Source of the DNA: Chryseobacterium gwangjuense
GTDB taxonomy: Bacteria; Bacteroidota; Bacteroidia; Flavobacteriales; Weeksellaceae
Assembly: GCF_021311115.1 (NCBI RefSeq)
Contig: NZ_JAJTNP010000003.1
Location: 243,632 to 307,631 of the forward strand
Reading direction: 5' to 3'
DNA: 64,000 bases
Under the pieces are notes generated by a model. That model did no database searches. It had not been told where the DNA came from and was given only the letters and a program-made list of their open reading frames with translations. Shown one piece after another: positions 43,703 through 53,473 of this stretch; position 1 is the first letter of the stretch, and each line of letters begins with the position of its first letter. The position numbers and the translations under genes are program-made.

Positions 43703-44685
43703 GTTCTCGAAATTTTATTTTTGTTTATCATCTTTTTCAGTTTGAAATAAGCAATTTCCTTTTTTAGAATGATTTCTGCTGTTTCGCCCATTTCTAAAGG
43801 AATTCTGTGAAAGTTTTTTTCCACACTATCCAGCTTAATTCCTGCGCTTCCGAAAGTACAGAAGATCTCCTGATTTTGAAACAAACCATCAAAGAACTCT
43901 ACTTTCACTCCAAAATCAGTGAAAGGAAAAGCAAAGCTTTCATACAAAAAAGAGTTTTCTTTTAAATATTCAAAAGTTTTATGGGTTGTCTCAAGTTGTT
44001 GATGGATTGTGAGCTCGTGATACAACGGATGATCCCAACTGTGAGAGGAGATTCCGAATCCTTTTTGTGTTAAAGTATATAACTGATCGGAAGTTAAATA
44101 AGGTTGTTGTGTCCTTAAAAATAATGTGAAATCAATATCAAGAAGTTGAGCGAGTGTATCTAAAACATTTTTTTGAAAATAATTAATCTGAAGAACCTGT
44201 TGCTGCAAACTTTCTTTAGATGAAAGAATCGTGTAGACTTCTGGATTGATGCTTTTCTTTTTCTTAATTTCCTCAATAATTAAACTGGCTTTACAACGGA
44301 ACATCAAGTCTTTATTATCGACAAAAGCAGGATTAATAAAGTTAATAGCATAAATGCCCTTCCTTTCTAAAACAGGAACAATGATATCATGAAATTCACG
44401 AAGCCCATCATCAAAAGTAAGTAAAGCTATTTTCTTTTTAGGTTGAAAACTTCCAGAAACGTATTCTTTAAATTCTGTCCAATTAACGAATTGAAAATGT
44501 TTTAAAAAGTAGTCCAGATCTTCCTCAAACTGTTTGGTGTTTTTATAGTTGATGATATTTTTCAGATGAGGGAGGCTTTCATCAGAAACACAATGATAAA
44601 CGGGCAAACAATATTCTAAAGGAAACGAATTGGTGATATCTTCCTTTTCAAATCTTGCCAAAAAATTGATGATTTCGTTTTTCAT
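43699..44685 (-). CDS. Polysaccharide deacetylase family protein
   Basis: 328-residue NodB-homology protein. Motif 1 ALLTFDDGLREF holds the metal/catalytic Asp pair; motif 2 SSHSWDHPLYHE holds the two zinc His. Further NINFI-like strands and the C-terminal FAFPFTDFG fit a carbohydrate esterase 4 fold. No signal peptide, so it acts in the cytoplasm or on a lipid-linked precursor. It is coupled to the GNAT gene (overlap ATGA), suggesting removal of one acyl group and addition of another to the same sugar. Confidence 0.87.
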   Translation of the reverse strand: MKNEIINFLARFEKEDITNSFPLEYCLPVYHCVSDESLPHLKNIINYKNTKQFEEDLDYFLKHFQFVNWTEFKEYVSGSFQPKKKIALLTFDDGLREFHDIIVPVLERKGIYAINFINPAFVDNKDLMFRCKASLIIEEIKKKKSINPEVYTILSSKESLQQQVLQINYFQKNVLDTLAQLLDIDFTLFLRTQQPYLTSDQLYTLTQKGFGISSHSWDHPLYHELTIHQQLETTHKTFEYLKENSFLYESFAFPFTDFGVKVEFFDGLFQNQEIFCTFGSAGIKLDSVEKNFHRIPLEMGETAEIILKKEIAYFKLKKMINKNKISRT

Positions 44686-44766
44686 GATGTTCCAAAAATA
44701 AAAAAGAATCTATTTAAATTTATTTGAAAACTTAAATAGATTCTATAAAATGTATAATTAATTAAA

Positions 44767-46908
44767 TTACTTTACAATTTTCATTTCATCAATCAGCCAT
44801 TTTGAATCGGCAAATTTATCGATGATGAAAAGAATATATTTGGTATCCACCATAATGTTTCGGCTGAAACGAGGATCGTAATTGATATCACTCATCGTTC
44901 CTTCCCATTGTCTGTCGAAGTTCAATCCAACAAGGTTTCCGTTCGCATCCAGAGCAGGACTTCCAGAGTTTCCTCCCGTTGTATGGTTGGTTGCCGTAAA
45001 TCCTACCGGAACATCACCTGTTTTATCTTTATAAATTCCAAAATCTTTTTTGTTGTAAAGATCGATCAGTTTTCCAGGAACATCGAATTCATAATCTCCA
45101 GGAATATATTTTTCCAATACCCCTGCCAAATGCGTCTGATAGTTATAAGAAACAGCATCTTTAGGAGTAGAACCTTTTACTTTTCCGTACGTTACACGAA
45201 GGGTCGAGTTAGCATCCGGGAAGAATTTTCTGTCTTTATCCGTTTCCATCTGCTGAGCCATGAATGTTTTTTGCAATTCGTCAATTTTAGCCTGCAAAGA
45301 AGTAAATTGAGGATCTGCTGTTTTCATGTAGGTCTCTCTCAGAGTAACATAAATCTGATAAATAGGATCTTTCTTCAGAGTCTTAATCAATTTATCCTGA
45401 TTAGAAAATGCTTTGTCAATATCTTTAGTTACAGAAGCTCCGTTGACATCCGTTCTTCCTGTAATAATAGAGTTTTTAGAAGCTTCTTCAATACTCTGAA
45501 TATTCTGAGCCTCATTTTTATACTTATCAAATCCTACAGGTAAGAATTGAGGAGTCGTTTTATTAGCGTACAATGCTAATAATTTTGCGGTAACTTTTGC
45601 ATCCAGTTCAGCACTGTAATCTTTGTAGAAAGAAGTTAATCTGTTTTTGAAAGAAGTCGTTGCTTTTTCATCCATTCTTCCGGCTTCTACAGAAGTCACA
45701 TAGTTGTAGTAAAGATTAGCCAACATCAAAGTTTCCGCATTTCTTAAAACTTCTGTATAGTATGCATTATTCAATGCATAAGGAGCCTGATCGTTGTATA
45801 GTTTGTTAAGTTGATCTAGTGTAGATTTGATCTCATGGTTTTTAGATACCAAAGAACCTTCATACATTACTTTTTTCTCTACAGCATTAGATTTTTTTAA
45901 TCCTTCAACTTCACCGATCCACTTTTTCCAATAGTTGGCTACAGATGCATATTTTGATGCATATTTGATACGGGTAGCATCATCAGTACGCATTTTTTCG
46001 TCTAATGTTTTTAACGCTACATCTCTCACCGCAATTCTTGCAGGATCGATTTCCTTCATGATTTTTTCAACCGCGATTGATGGTAAATATTCTGTAGTTC
46101 TTCCAGGGAATCCGAATACAAAAGTGAAATCATTTTCATTTTTATCTTTGATGGAAACAGGAAGGAAGTGTTTCGGTACGTAAGGAATGTTATCTTTTGA
46201 ATATTCTGCCGGTTTATTATCTTTTCCTGCATAAATTCTGAACATAGAGAAATCTCCTGTATGTCTTGGCCAAACCCAGTTGTCGGTATCGCTTCCGAAT
46301 TTTCCGATGCTTTGTGGCGGAGCTCCTACCAATCGGATATCTTTGTATGTTTCGATGGTATAAGCGTAATATTTATTTCCGTAATACATAGATTTTACAG
46401 AAATAGACTGATAAGACTCTGTTTTTTGAGAATTTTTGTAAACCTCAATATTATTGGCGATTTTCTTTGAAAGTTCAGGCTCTGTAAGCTTATCTGTACC
46501 TTCAAGGATTTGTTGAGTAACTTCTTTGATATCTACAATGAAATCAACAGTTACACCTGGATTAGGAAGCTCACCTTCTGTACTTTTAGCCCAAAAACCA
46601 TTCGATAAAAGATCATTTTCTACGGTAGAATGAGACTGTATTTGTCCAAATCCACAGTGGTGATTGGTAAGTAGTAATCCTTTTGGAGAAATAATTTCAG
46701 CGGTACAGCCTCCGTTGAACTGTACTACGGCATCCTTGATACTAGGTTTTTGAACATTGAATATATCTTTAGCAGAAATTTTCATTCCCAAATCTTTCAT
46801 TTCCTTTTCATTAAGCTCTGTCGGGATCCACATTCCGCCATATTGCTGGGCAATTCCTAAAGAAAAACTGAAGAATGCCGAAGCAATTAGAATATTACGT
46901 TTTATCAT
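44767..46908 (-). CDS. dpp11: S46 family dipeptidyl-peptidase, DPP11 (Asp/Glu) type
   Basis: 713 residues with signal peptide (MIKRNILIASAFFSFSLGIAQ). Periplasmic exopeptidase removing dipeptides from N-termini. The triad is visible: His84 in LLTNHHCGF, Asp in SDTDNWVWPRHTGD, Ser648 in GGNSGSPALD. Eighteen residues after Ser is Arg666 (NFDRQWEG). Porphyromonas DPP11 has Arg673 at this place, which sets Asp/Glu preference in P1, while DPP7 has Gly. So the enzyme should cut after acidic residues. Complete, single-gene unit. Confidence 0.87.
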   Translation of the reverse strand: MIKRNILIASAFFSFSLGIAQQYGGMWIPTELNEKEMKDLGMKISAKDIFNVQKPSIKDAVVQFNGGCTAEIISPKGLLLTNHHCGFGQIQSHSTVENDLLSNGFWAKSTEGELPNPGVTVDFIVDIKEVTQQILEGTDKLTEPELSKKIANNIEVYKNSQKTESYQSISVKSMYYGNKYYAYTIETYKDIRLVGAPPQSIGKFGSDTDNWVWPRHTGDFSMFRIYAGKDNKPAEYSKDNIPYVPKHFLPVSIKDKNENDFTFVFGFPGRTTEYLPSIAVEKIMKEIDPARIAVRDVALKTLDEKMRTDDATRIKYASKYASVANYWKKWIGEVEGLKKSNAVEKKVMYEGSLVSKNHEIKSTLDQLNKLYNDQAPYALNNAYYTEVLRNAETLMLANLYYNYVTSVEAGRMDEKATTSFKNRLTSFYKDYSAELDAKVTAKLLALYANKTTPQFLPVGFDKYKNEAQNIQSIEEASKNSIITGRTDVNGASVTKDIDKAFSNQDKLIKTLKKDPIYQIYVTLRETYMKTADPQFTSLQAKIDELQKTFMAQQMETDKDRKFFPDANSTLRVTYGKVKGSTPKDAVSYNYQTHLAGVLEKYIPGDYEFDVPGKLIDLYNKKDFGIYKDKTGDVPVGFTATNHTTGGNSGSPALDANGNLVGLNFDRQWEGTMSDINYDPRFSRNIMVDTKYILFIIDKFADSKWLIDEMKIVK

Positions 46909-46957
46909 TACAAAAAATTTTGCCTAAAAATACATAAAATTAATTTTTTACTAAAAG

Positions 46958-46986
46958 AAAAAGACCGCTTTTGAGGCAGTCTTATT
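46958..46986 (-). terminator. Terminator of the MgtC-like gene
   Basis: On the minus strand AAGACTGCC / GGCGGTCTT-like stem (imperfect) with a TTTTT tail, starting 11 bases after the stop at 46997. Confidence 0.6.
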
Positions 46987-46996
46987 ATTTTTTTGT

Positions 46997-47644
46997 CTAA
47001 AATTGATAAGCAATTATAGTTTTGTCTTCCATGAGATCCCGCATCAGAGCTTCATGACTGGCATTTTTCCCTGTAAGAATCCAACTGGTAGCAAGATTTC
47101 CTTGAGTATATTGTTGCTTTGATACCACAAATTTTAAGTTGTGCTTTTTGAAAAGCTCTTCACAATGAGGAACTTCTTTAGCCTGAATAACGGCAATTTT
47201 GTACTCTCTTATTTTGTGTTGTCTGTCTATAAACTTTTCAAAATAAGTGAGAGAATGTAAAATCAACAATACTAACACTGTTCCTAAAAGCGACAGATAG
47301 ACATATCCAGAACCTATCGCCATACCAATAGAAGCGGTTGCCCAAATTGTTGTCGCAGTAGTGATCCCTTCAATTTTATTATCTCCTTTAAAAATAACCC
47401 CGGCTCCTAAAAAACCAATCCCGGTAATAATGTTGGCAGCCAAACGATCAGGATTAGCGATTCCTATTTTCAAGGATAAAACAGTGAACAAACAAGATCC
47501 GAAGCAAACTAAAATAAAAGTACGCAACCCTGCTGATTTGTTTCTGTATTCACGTTCTGCCCCGATAAGCAGCCCTAGAATAACAGAAATAAAGATCAGT
47601 ACCAAATCATTTTGAATGACATAATGATCCTTTAGAAATTCCAT
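46997..47644 (-). CDS. MgtC/SapB family membrane protein
   Basis: 215 residues. Four hydrophobic segments in the first 130 residues (VLIFISVILGLLIGAERE, GLRTFILVCFGSCLFTVLSL, IITGIGFLGAGVIF, LSLLGTVLVLLIL). The diagnostic parts GLLIGAERE and AGLRTFILV and GIGFLGAGVIFK are clear. The C-terminal soluble domain covers about 145-215. MgtC proteins affect magnesium homeostasis and the F-ATPase; the exact action is not known. Single gene between two terminators. Confidence 0.92.
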   Translation of the reverse strand: MEFLKDHYVIQNDLVLIFISVILGLLIGAEREYRNKSAGLRTFILVCFGSCLFTVLSLKIGIANPDRLAANIITGIGFLGAGVIFKGDNKIEGITTATTIWATASIGMAIGSGYVYLSLLGTVLVLLILHSLTYFEKFIDRQHKIREYKIAVIQAKEVPHCEELFKKHNLKFVVSKQQYTQGNLATSWILTGKNASHEALMRDLMEDKTIIAYQF

Positions 47645-47702
47645 TATAAATTTGTTTAAATAAAATTACGATAAATCTTAGAATAAATAGAGGAATGAGC
47701 AT

Positions 47703-47732
47703 AAAAAAGACTGCCTAGAATGGCAGCCTTTC
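47703..47732 (-). terminator. Terminator of the T9SS leucine-rich gene
   Basis: Minus-strand stem AAGGCTGCC / GGCAGTCTT with a short loop and TTTTTT tail, 20 bases after the stop. Confidence 0.75.
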
Positions 47733-47752
47733 ATTTTGTATTTAATTGTTTT

Positions 47753-50098
47753 TTAGTTTTTGATAAAGTTTTGTGTTATTATTTTATCCTTTGTAGATAA
47801 TTTGATAATATAATTTCCTTTTGTAAGATCAGAAACATTGATTGTATTATTACTAACAGAAGTGGTTCTTAAAATTCTTCCCGTAACATCATAAATTTCA
47901 GCTTTTATAACTTCGTTTTTTGATTGAATATTCAATAGATCTTTTACAGGATTTGGATAGATGCTAATATCATCTTTTTCTTTACTGACCTCAGTAGTTG
48001 CTAATACATTTTGAACGGTAGTTGTGTATGTATTCGTAATAATCGGATAGTTGTAATCAAAGTAGATTTTTGCAGTATTGCTAAAACTGTTTCCGATCGT
48101 TAAAGTAGATTTTGTTTTAATTTTAAAGGAAACATATCCGTCATTCGTTGCATTATTGAATGGAAGTTGGATGTTTTCAAAGATAAATTCTACAACATTT
48201 GGATTCGTAATTCTCGTTACAAAATTGTGACTTGCATTTAAAGGAACCAATGTTGACAGATCAAGCTTTGAGGTATCTATTTCATCTTTTACCACGATAT
48301 TTTGTGCATTTGCAGTACCTGTATTTTCAAATCTGATCAGATAGTGAACATAGTCTCCAACCTGAACTTGCGTAATCGCAGGACCTTCCAGACATGTTTT
48401 ATCATTTGGATCAAAAGAGTTGACAACCGTTTGGTTTAATGTAAATGTATTATCTAAAGGAGTGTCATCTGTTGCTCCGTTAATTTGAGCGGTATACTGA
48501 AGGATATTACCACCATTTAAAGGTGGAGTTTGTGTTGGTGTGTTTAATTTTATAGTTACTGTAATTTCTTTTGTTTCAAAAGGTAGAAGATTCGTGAAAT
48601 TCCAATTTAAAATTCCTGTTGATTGAGAATTTGGAGCAGTAGTTGCACTTAGATAATCACTGATGTTATCATTGTAATTCAAACTTAAAGTTCCCGATTG
48701 TGTAGAGGTTCCCTTATTTTTGTAGATGATTTTATATTTCGCATCAAAACCCGGTGCAGCACCGGTAATAGGAATAATTACTGTTTCTAAGTCATTATGA
48801 TTTCCATTTGCCGTTATACAGAAATTTTGAGTTAATGGGCTTGTTTGCGTCGGGAAATTTGCTGTTACAACACTCGGGGATATTGACCAATATGTTGGGT
48901 TTTCTAAAATAGGAGTAATGGTATGAATCCCTGCTTGAACAGGAATTGTATAATTTCCTGAAGAATTAGCAATTATGTTTCCCGCTATAACTCCGTTGGT
49001 AATTGAAAATTTTTGAAATGGTTTAAGCGGATCATTGCTGTCACAAGCATTGTTATTGGAATCGTACCTTGTGTTTCCTTGTATTGTGTAAAAAATTCCT
49101 CCCGGAGTAAAAGAACAGTAGGAATTTACAACCACATTGAAAAGCCCAGTTTGATTTAGTTTGCTTTTTGCAATGCTTTCATCTTCCGGGTCACAACATA
49201 AATATTGTAAAACAGAAGGATTGGAATCTAAAGATAGTGTATTAGGATAGTTTTGACCGCCATTTTTTATATTTACATATTGCAAATTGTTATTGGATAA
49301 ATAAACATTATATATTAAAGGATTTAAACCTAAATTCACGGTAGTCAGATTGTTGTCTACTGCACTTAAAGTTACTAGTTTAGGGAAAATAGAAGTATTT
49401 AATGTAGTTAATTCGTTGTTATTTAAAATTAATGTAGTAAGTAATGGTAAAGAATTAGTGTTCAATGTGGTTAAAACATTATTTCCAAGATTTAATTCAT
49501 TCAAAATTGGACAGTTTGTAACGGTTAAATTACTGAGATTACTATTACTTGTGCAATTAAGTGTAGTTAACGCTGGGAAATTTGAAAAAGTCAAATTATT
49601 AATACTTGAATTTGTATTAATGGTAAGCAGATTTAAACTATTTAAATTTTGAATTGCAAGAGAGGTGAGATTGCTGCAAAAAGTAATTTTTAGATCGGTA
49701 AGATTTGTCAGATTTGAAACAGTTAAGTTTGTAACCAAATTAAAACTAGATAAATAAAGAGTATTTAGATTGGGAAAAGTATTGAAATTCAGACTGGATA
49801 CATCCATCGAGCCTATTTTCAAACTTTTTAAATTTGTGAAGTTTTCGAGTCCTGTCAAATTAGTAATATTTGACCCATAAAATTCCAGACCATATACATT
49901 GAGTGCCTCAGTAGCTTCAATTTCGCCATTGGAGTTTGAATCAATAATGATGTTTTGTCCTGTAATATTTTTGGCTATTCCGTTTGTTAAGTTTGCGGAC
50001 AAAAGTTTCGCCTTAAAATTTGTATCTGGAATATTCACAACTTGTGCCTGAAACAAGGCACAAATAATCACACAAATTATTAAATAGATTTTTTTCAT
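47753..50098 (-). CDS. Secreted leucine-rich-repeat protein with T9SS type A sorting domain
   Basis: 781 residues. Signal peptide (MKKIYLIICVIICALFQAQ); about 70-300 are leucine-rich-like repeats with N-L-x-x-L-x-I spacing (LTNLTDLKI, LNSLNLLTI, FPALTTLNC, LPLLTTLIL). About 340-430 is a carboxypeptidase-regulatory-like beta domain; about 440-700 is a DUF11/DUF7619-like domain (FDPNDKTCLEGP, HYLIRFENTGTANAQN, SFKIKT). The C-terminal T9SS sorting domain is at about 705-781 (ISIYPNPVKDLLNI ... GNYIIKLST). It is exported and then attached or released by the type IX system, presumably as an adhesin. LRR repeats are asparagine/threonine-rich. Confidence 0.88.
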   Translation of the reverse strand: MKKIYLIICVIICALFQAQVVNIPDTNFKAKLLSANLTNGIAKNITGQNIIIDSNSNGEIEATEALNVYGLEFYGSNITNLTGLENFTNLKSLKIGSMDVSSLNFNTFPNLNTLYLSSFNLVTNLTVSNLTNLTDLKITFCSNLTSLAIQNLNSLNLLTINTNSSINNLTFSNFPALTTLNCTSNSNLSNLTVTNCPILNELNLGNNVLTTLNTNSLPLLTTLILNNNELTTLNTSIFPKLVTLSAVDNNLTTVNLGLNPLIYNVYLSNNNLQYVNIKNGGQNYPNTLSLDSNPSVLQYLCCDPEDESIAKSKLNQTGLFNVVVNSYCSFTPGGIFYTIQGNTRYDSNNNACDSNDPLKPFQKFSITNGVIAGNIIANSSGNYTIPVQAGIHTITPILENPTYWSISPSVVTANFPTQTSPLTQNFCITANGNHNDLETVIIPITGAAPGFDAKYKIIYKNKGTSTQSGTLSLNYNDNISDYLSATTAPNSQSTGILNWNFTNLLPFETKEITVTIKLNTPTQTPPLNGGNILQYTAQINGATDDTPLDNTFTLNQTVVNSFDPNDKTCLEGPAITQVQVGDYVHYLIRFENTGTANAQNIVVKDEIDTSKLDLSTLVPLNASHNFVTRITNPNVVEFIFENIQLPFNNATNDGYVSFKIKTKSTLTIGNSFSNTAKIYFDYNYPIITNTYTTTVQNVLATTEVSKEKDDISIYPNPVKDLLNIQSKNEVIKAEIYDVTGRILRTTSVSNNTINVSDLTKGNYIIKLSTKDKIITQNFIKN

Positions 50099-50121
50099 GG
50101 TTATTGTCAGTTTTAAGCTAA

Positions 50122-50160
50122 AAACAAAAATAAACCATTGAAATTGAATCTCAATGGTTT
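50122..50160 (-). terminator. Terminator of ligA
   Basis: AAACCATTGA / TCAATGGTTT around a nine-base loop; on the minus strand followed by ATTTTTGTTTTT. It lies 28 bp after the ligA stop. Confidence 0.75.
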
Positions 50161-50188
50161 AAAGTGTTAAATATTTTCAATAAAGTTA

Positions 50189-52261
<2,073 letters not shown>

Positions 52262-52272
52262 TTAGACATTAT

Positions 52273-52329
52273 TTAAAGTATTATTAAAATTCATTTAAAC
52301 TTAAATTAGGCAGAGTCTTGATACTTTTG
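52273..52329 (+). promoter_or_regulatory. Pho-box-like phased repeats and minus-7 box before the GDPD gene
   Basis: TTAAA occurs at 52273, 52284 and 52295, exactly 11 bp apart each time. A minus-7 box TACTTTTG follows at 52322-52329, 22 bp after the last repeat. The same design is found before the SusC gene. Eleven-bp direct repeats are how PhoB-type OmpR-family regulators bind DNA. Sequence-specific identity to any known flavobacterial Pho box is not proven. Confidence 0.5.
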
Positions 52330-52411
52330 CATTTGTTTATTGTTGAAAAAAGATTTTGACGATTAAACATTATCTTTATCTAAAAGTTTCAGAATTTTAT
52401 CGAATTATATT

Positions 52412-53158
52412 ATGAAAAAAATTATCTTAGGGTTAGCAGTTTTAAGCACAGTTGTAATGAAGGCACAAACCCAGATTATTGCACACAGAGGTTACTTTCA
52501 GGCAGAACCACCAACAACCGAAAATTCATTGAAGTCATTGGAAAATGCTCAGAATTTGAAAATATATGGATCTGAATTTGATGTAAGAATGACAAAAGAT
52601 GGTGTTTTGGTTATTAACCATGATGAACACCATGGGAAAATGGAGATTTCAGAAACTAATTTCAAAGAATTGGAAAAACTGAAATTGTCGAATGGTGAGA
52701 AATTTCCAACTTTAAAAGATTATTTAAAGCTGGGAAAAAAAGATAAATCACTAAAACTCATTGTAGAAATAAAACCTGATAAAACTAAGGAAAAAGAAGA
52801 TGAACTGACCGCAAAAACATTGAAGATGATTAAAGATATGAAGCTTGAATCTCAAAGTGAATTTATCTCTTTCAGCTTAAATATCTGTAAAGAAATTAAA
52901 AGACTTGAGCCTTCATTTAAAGTCCAGTATCTGAGAGGAGAATTATCGCCTGCGCAAATTAAGAATGAAGGACTAGACGGATTAGATTATCACTACAGTG
53001 TATTTCAAAAAAATCCTACATGGATTGCTGAAGCAAAAGCTTTAGGGTTGATTACCAATTCTTGGACGGTAAATGATGTTGCTGTTTATGATGAGTTGAA
53101 AGCTCAGGGAATTGGCTTTGTCACTACCAATATTCCTAATCAGTTGAAAAATAAATAA
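52412..53158 (+). CDS. Secreted glycerophosphodiester phosphodiesterase
   Basis: 248 residues with signal peptide (MKKIILGLAVLSTVVMKAQ). The GDPD barrel is clear: IIAHRGYFQAEPPTTENS (H25, R26), EFDVRMTKDGVLVINHDE (E55, D57, H70) and the metal-binding Glu in LIVEIKPDK. It hydrolyses glycerophosphodiesters to glycerol-3-phosphate and an alcohol in the periplasm. It has its own terminator and a promoter with 11-bp phased repeats shared with the SusC/D operon, suggesting a phosphate-starvation response. Confidence 0.92.
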   Translation: MKKIILGLAVLSTVVMKAQTQIIAHRGYFQAEPPTTENSLKSLENAQNLKIYGSEFDVRMTKDGVLVINHDEHHGKMEISETNFKELEKLKLSNGEKFPTLKDYLKLGKKDKSLKLIVEIKPDKTKEKEDELTAKTLKMIKDMKLESQSEFISFSLNICKEIKRLEPSFKVQYLRGELSPAQIKNEGLDGLDYHYSVFQKNPTWIAEAKALGLITNSWTVNDVAVYDELKAQGIGFVTTNIPNQLKNK

Positions 53159-53184
53159 TACTTTTTATCAAATATCTACGATAC

Positions 53185-53214
53185 AGCCTGTCTCTTTGGA
53201 GATGGGCTTTTTTG
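53185..53214 (+). terminator. Terminator of the GDPD gene
   Basis: AGCCTGTCTC / GAGATGGGCT (one G-T pair, short loop) followed by TTTTTT, 27 bases after the stop. Confidence 0.8.
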
Positions 53215-53368
53215 TATTGTCTTAAATCATAGATAAACCTCATCTGGTAGGGAGATTTTTTATTTTATCATAAAAAGACAATAAAGTTAGAACAATAAGA
53301 CAGAAATTCGATATTAAAAATACTTAATTAGTTTAATTATCTGGTATTCAGTGTTTTGTTTGTTTTTG

Positions 53369-53457
53369 TTAAAAATGAATTCATATTCCGTTTAATAAAT
53401 CTTTAATAAATGTTAAAACCTTGTTAAAACCATTACGGTTAGGTCGTTCTAATTTTG
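53369..53457 (+). promoter_or_regulatory. Pho-box-like phased repeats and minus-7 box before the SusC gene
   Basis: TTTAATAAATC (53391), TTTAATAAATG (53402), TTAAAACCTTG (53413) and TTAAAACC (53424) run at a strict 11-bp period; a further TTAAA at 53369 is 22 bp from the first. The minus-7 box TAATTTTG is at 53450-53457, and no minus-33 TTTG stands at the usual distance. That is what is expected of a promoter needing an activator bound as tandem dimers in place of the minus-33 box. A PhoB-like regulator is the best guess given the downstream phosphoesterase. Confidence 0.55.
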
Positions 53458-53473
53458 CGCAAACAAAAAGGAT

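Noticed and set aside
44908..45543. 211-residue plus-strand frame
   Set aside because: Antisense to the S46 peptidase; odd composition rich in Ser, Arg, Phe and Ile and no start signal.
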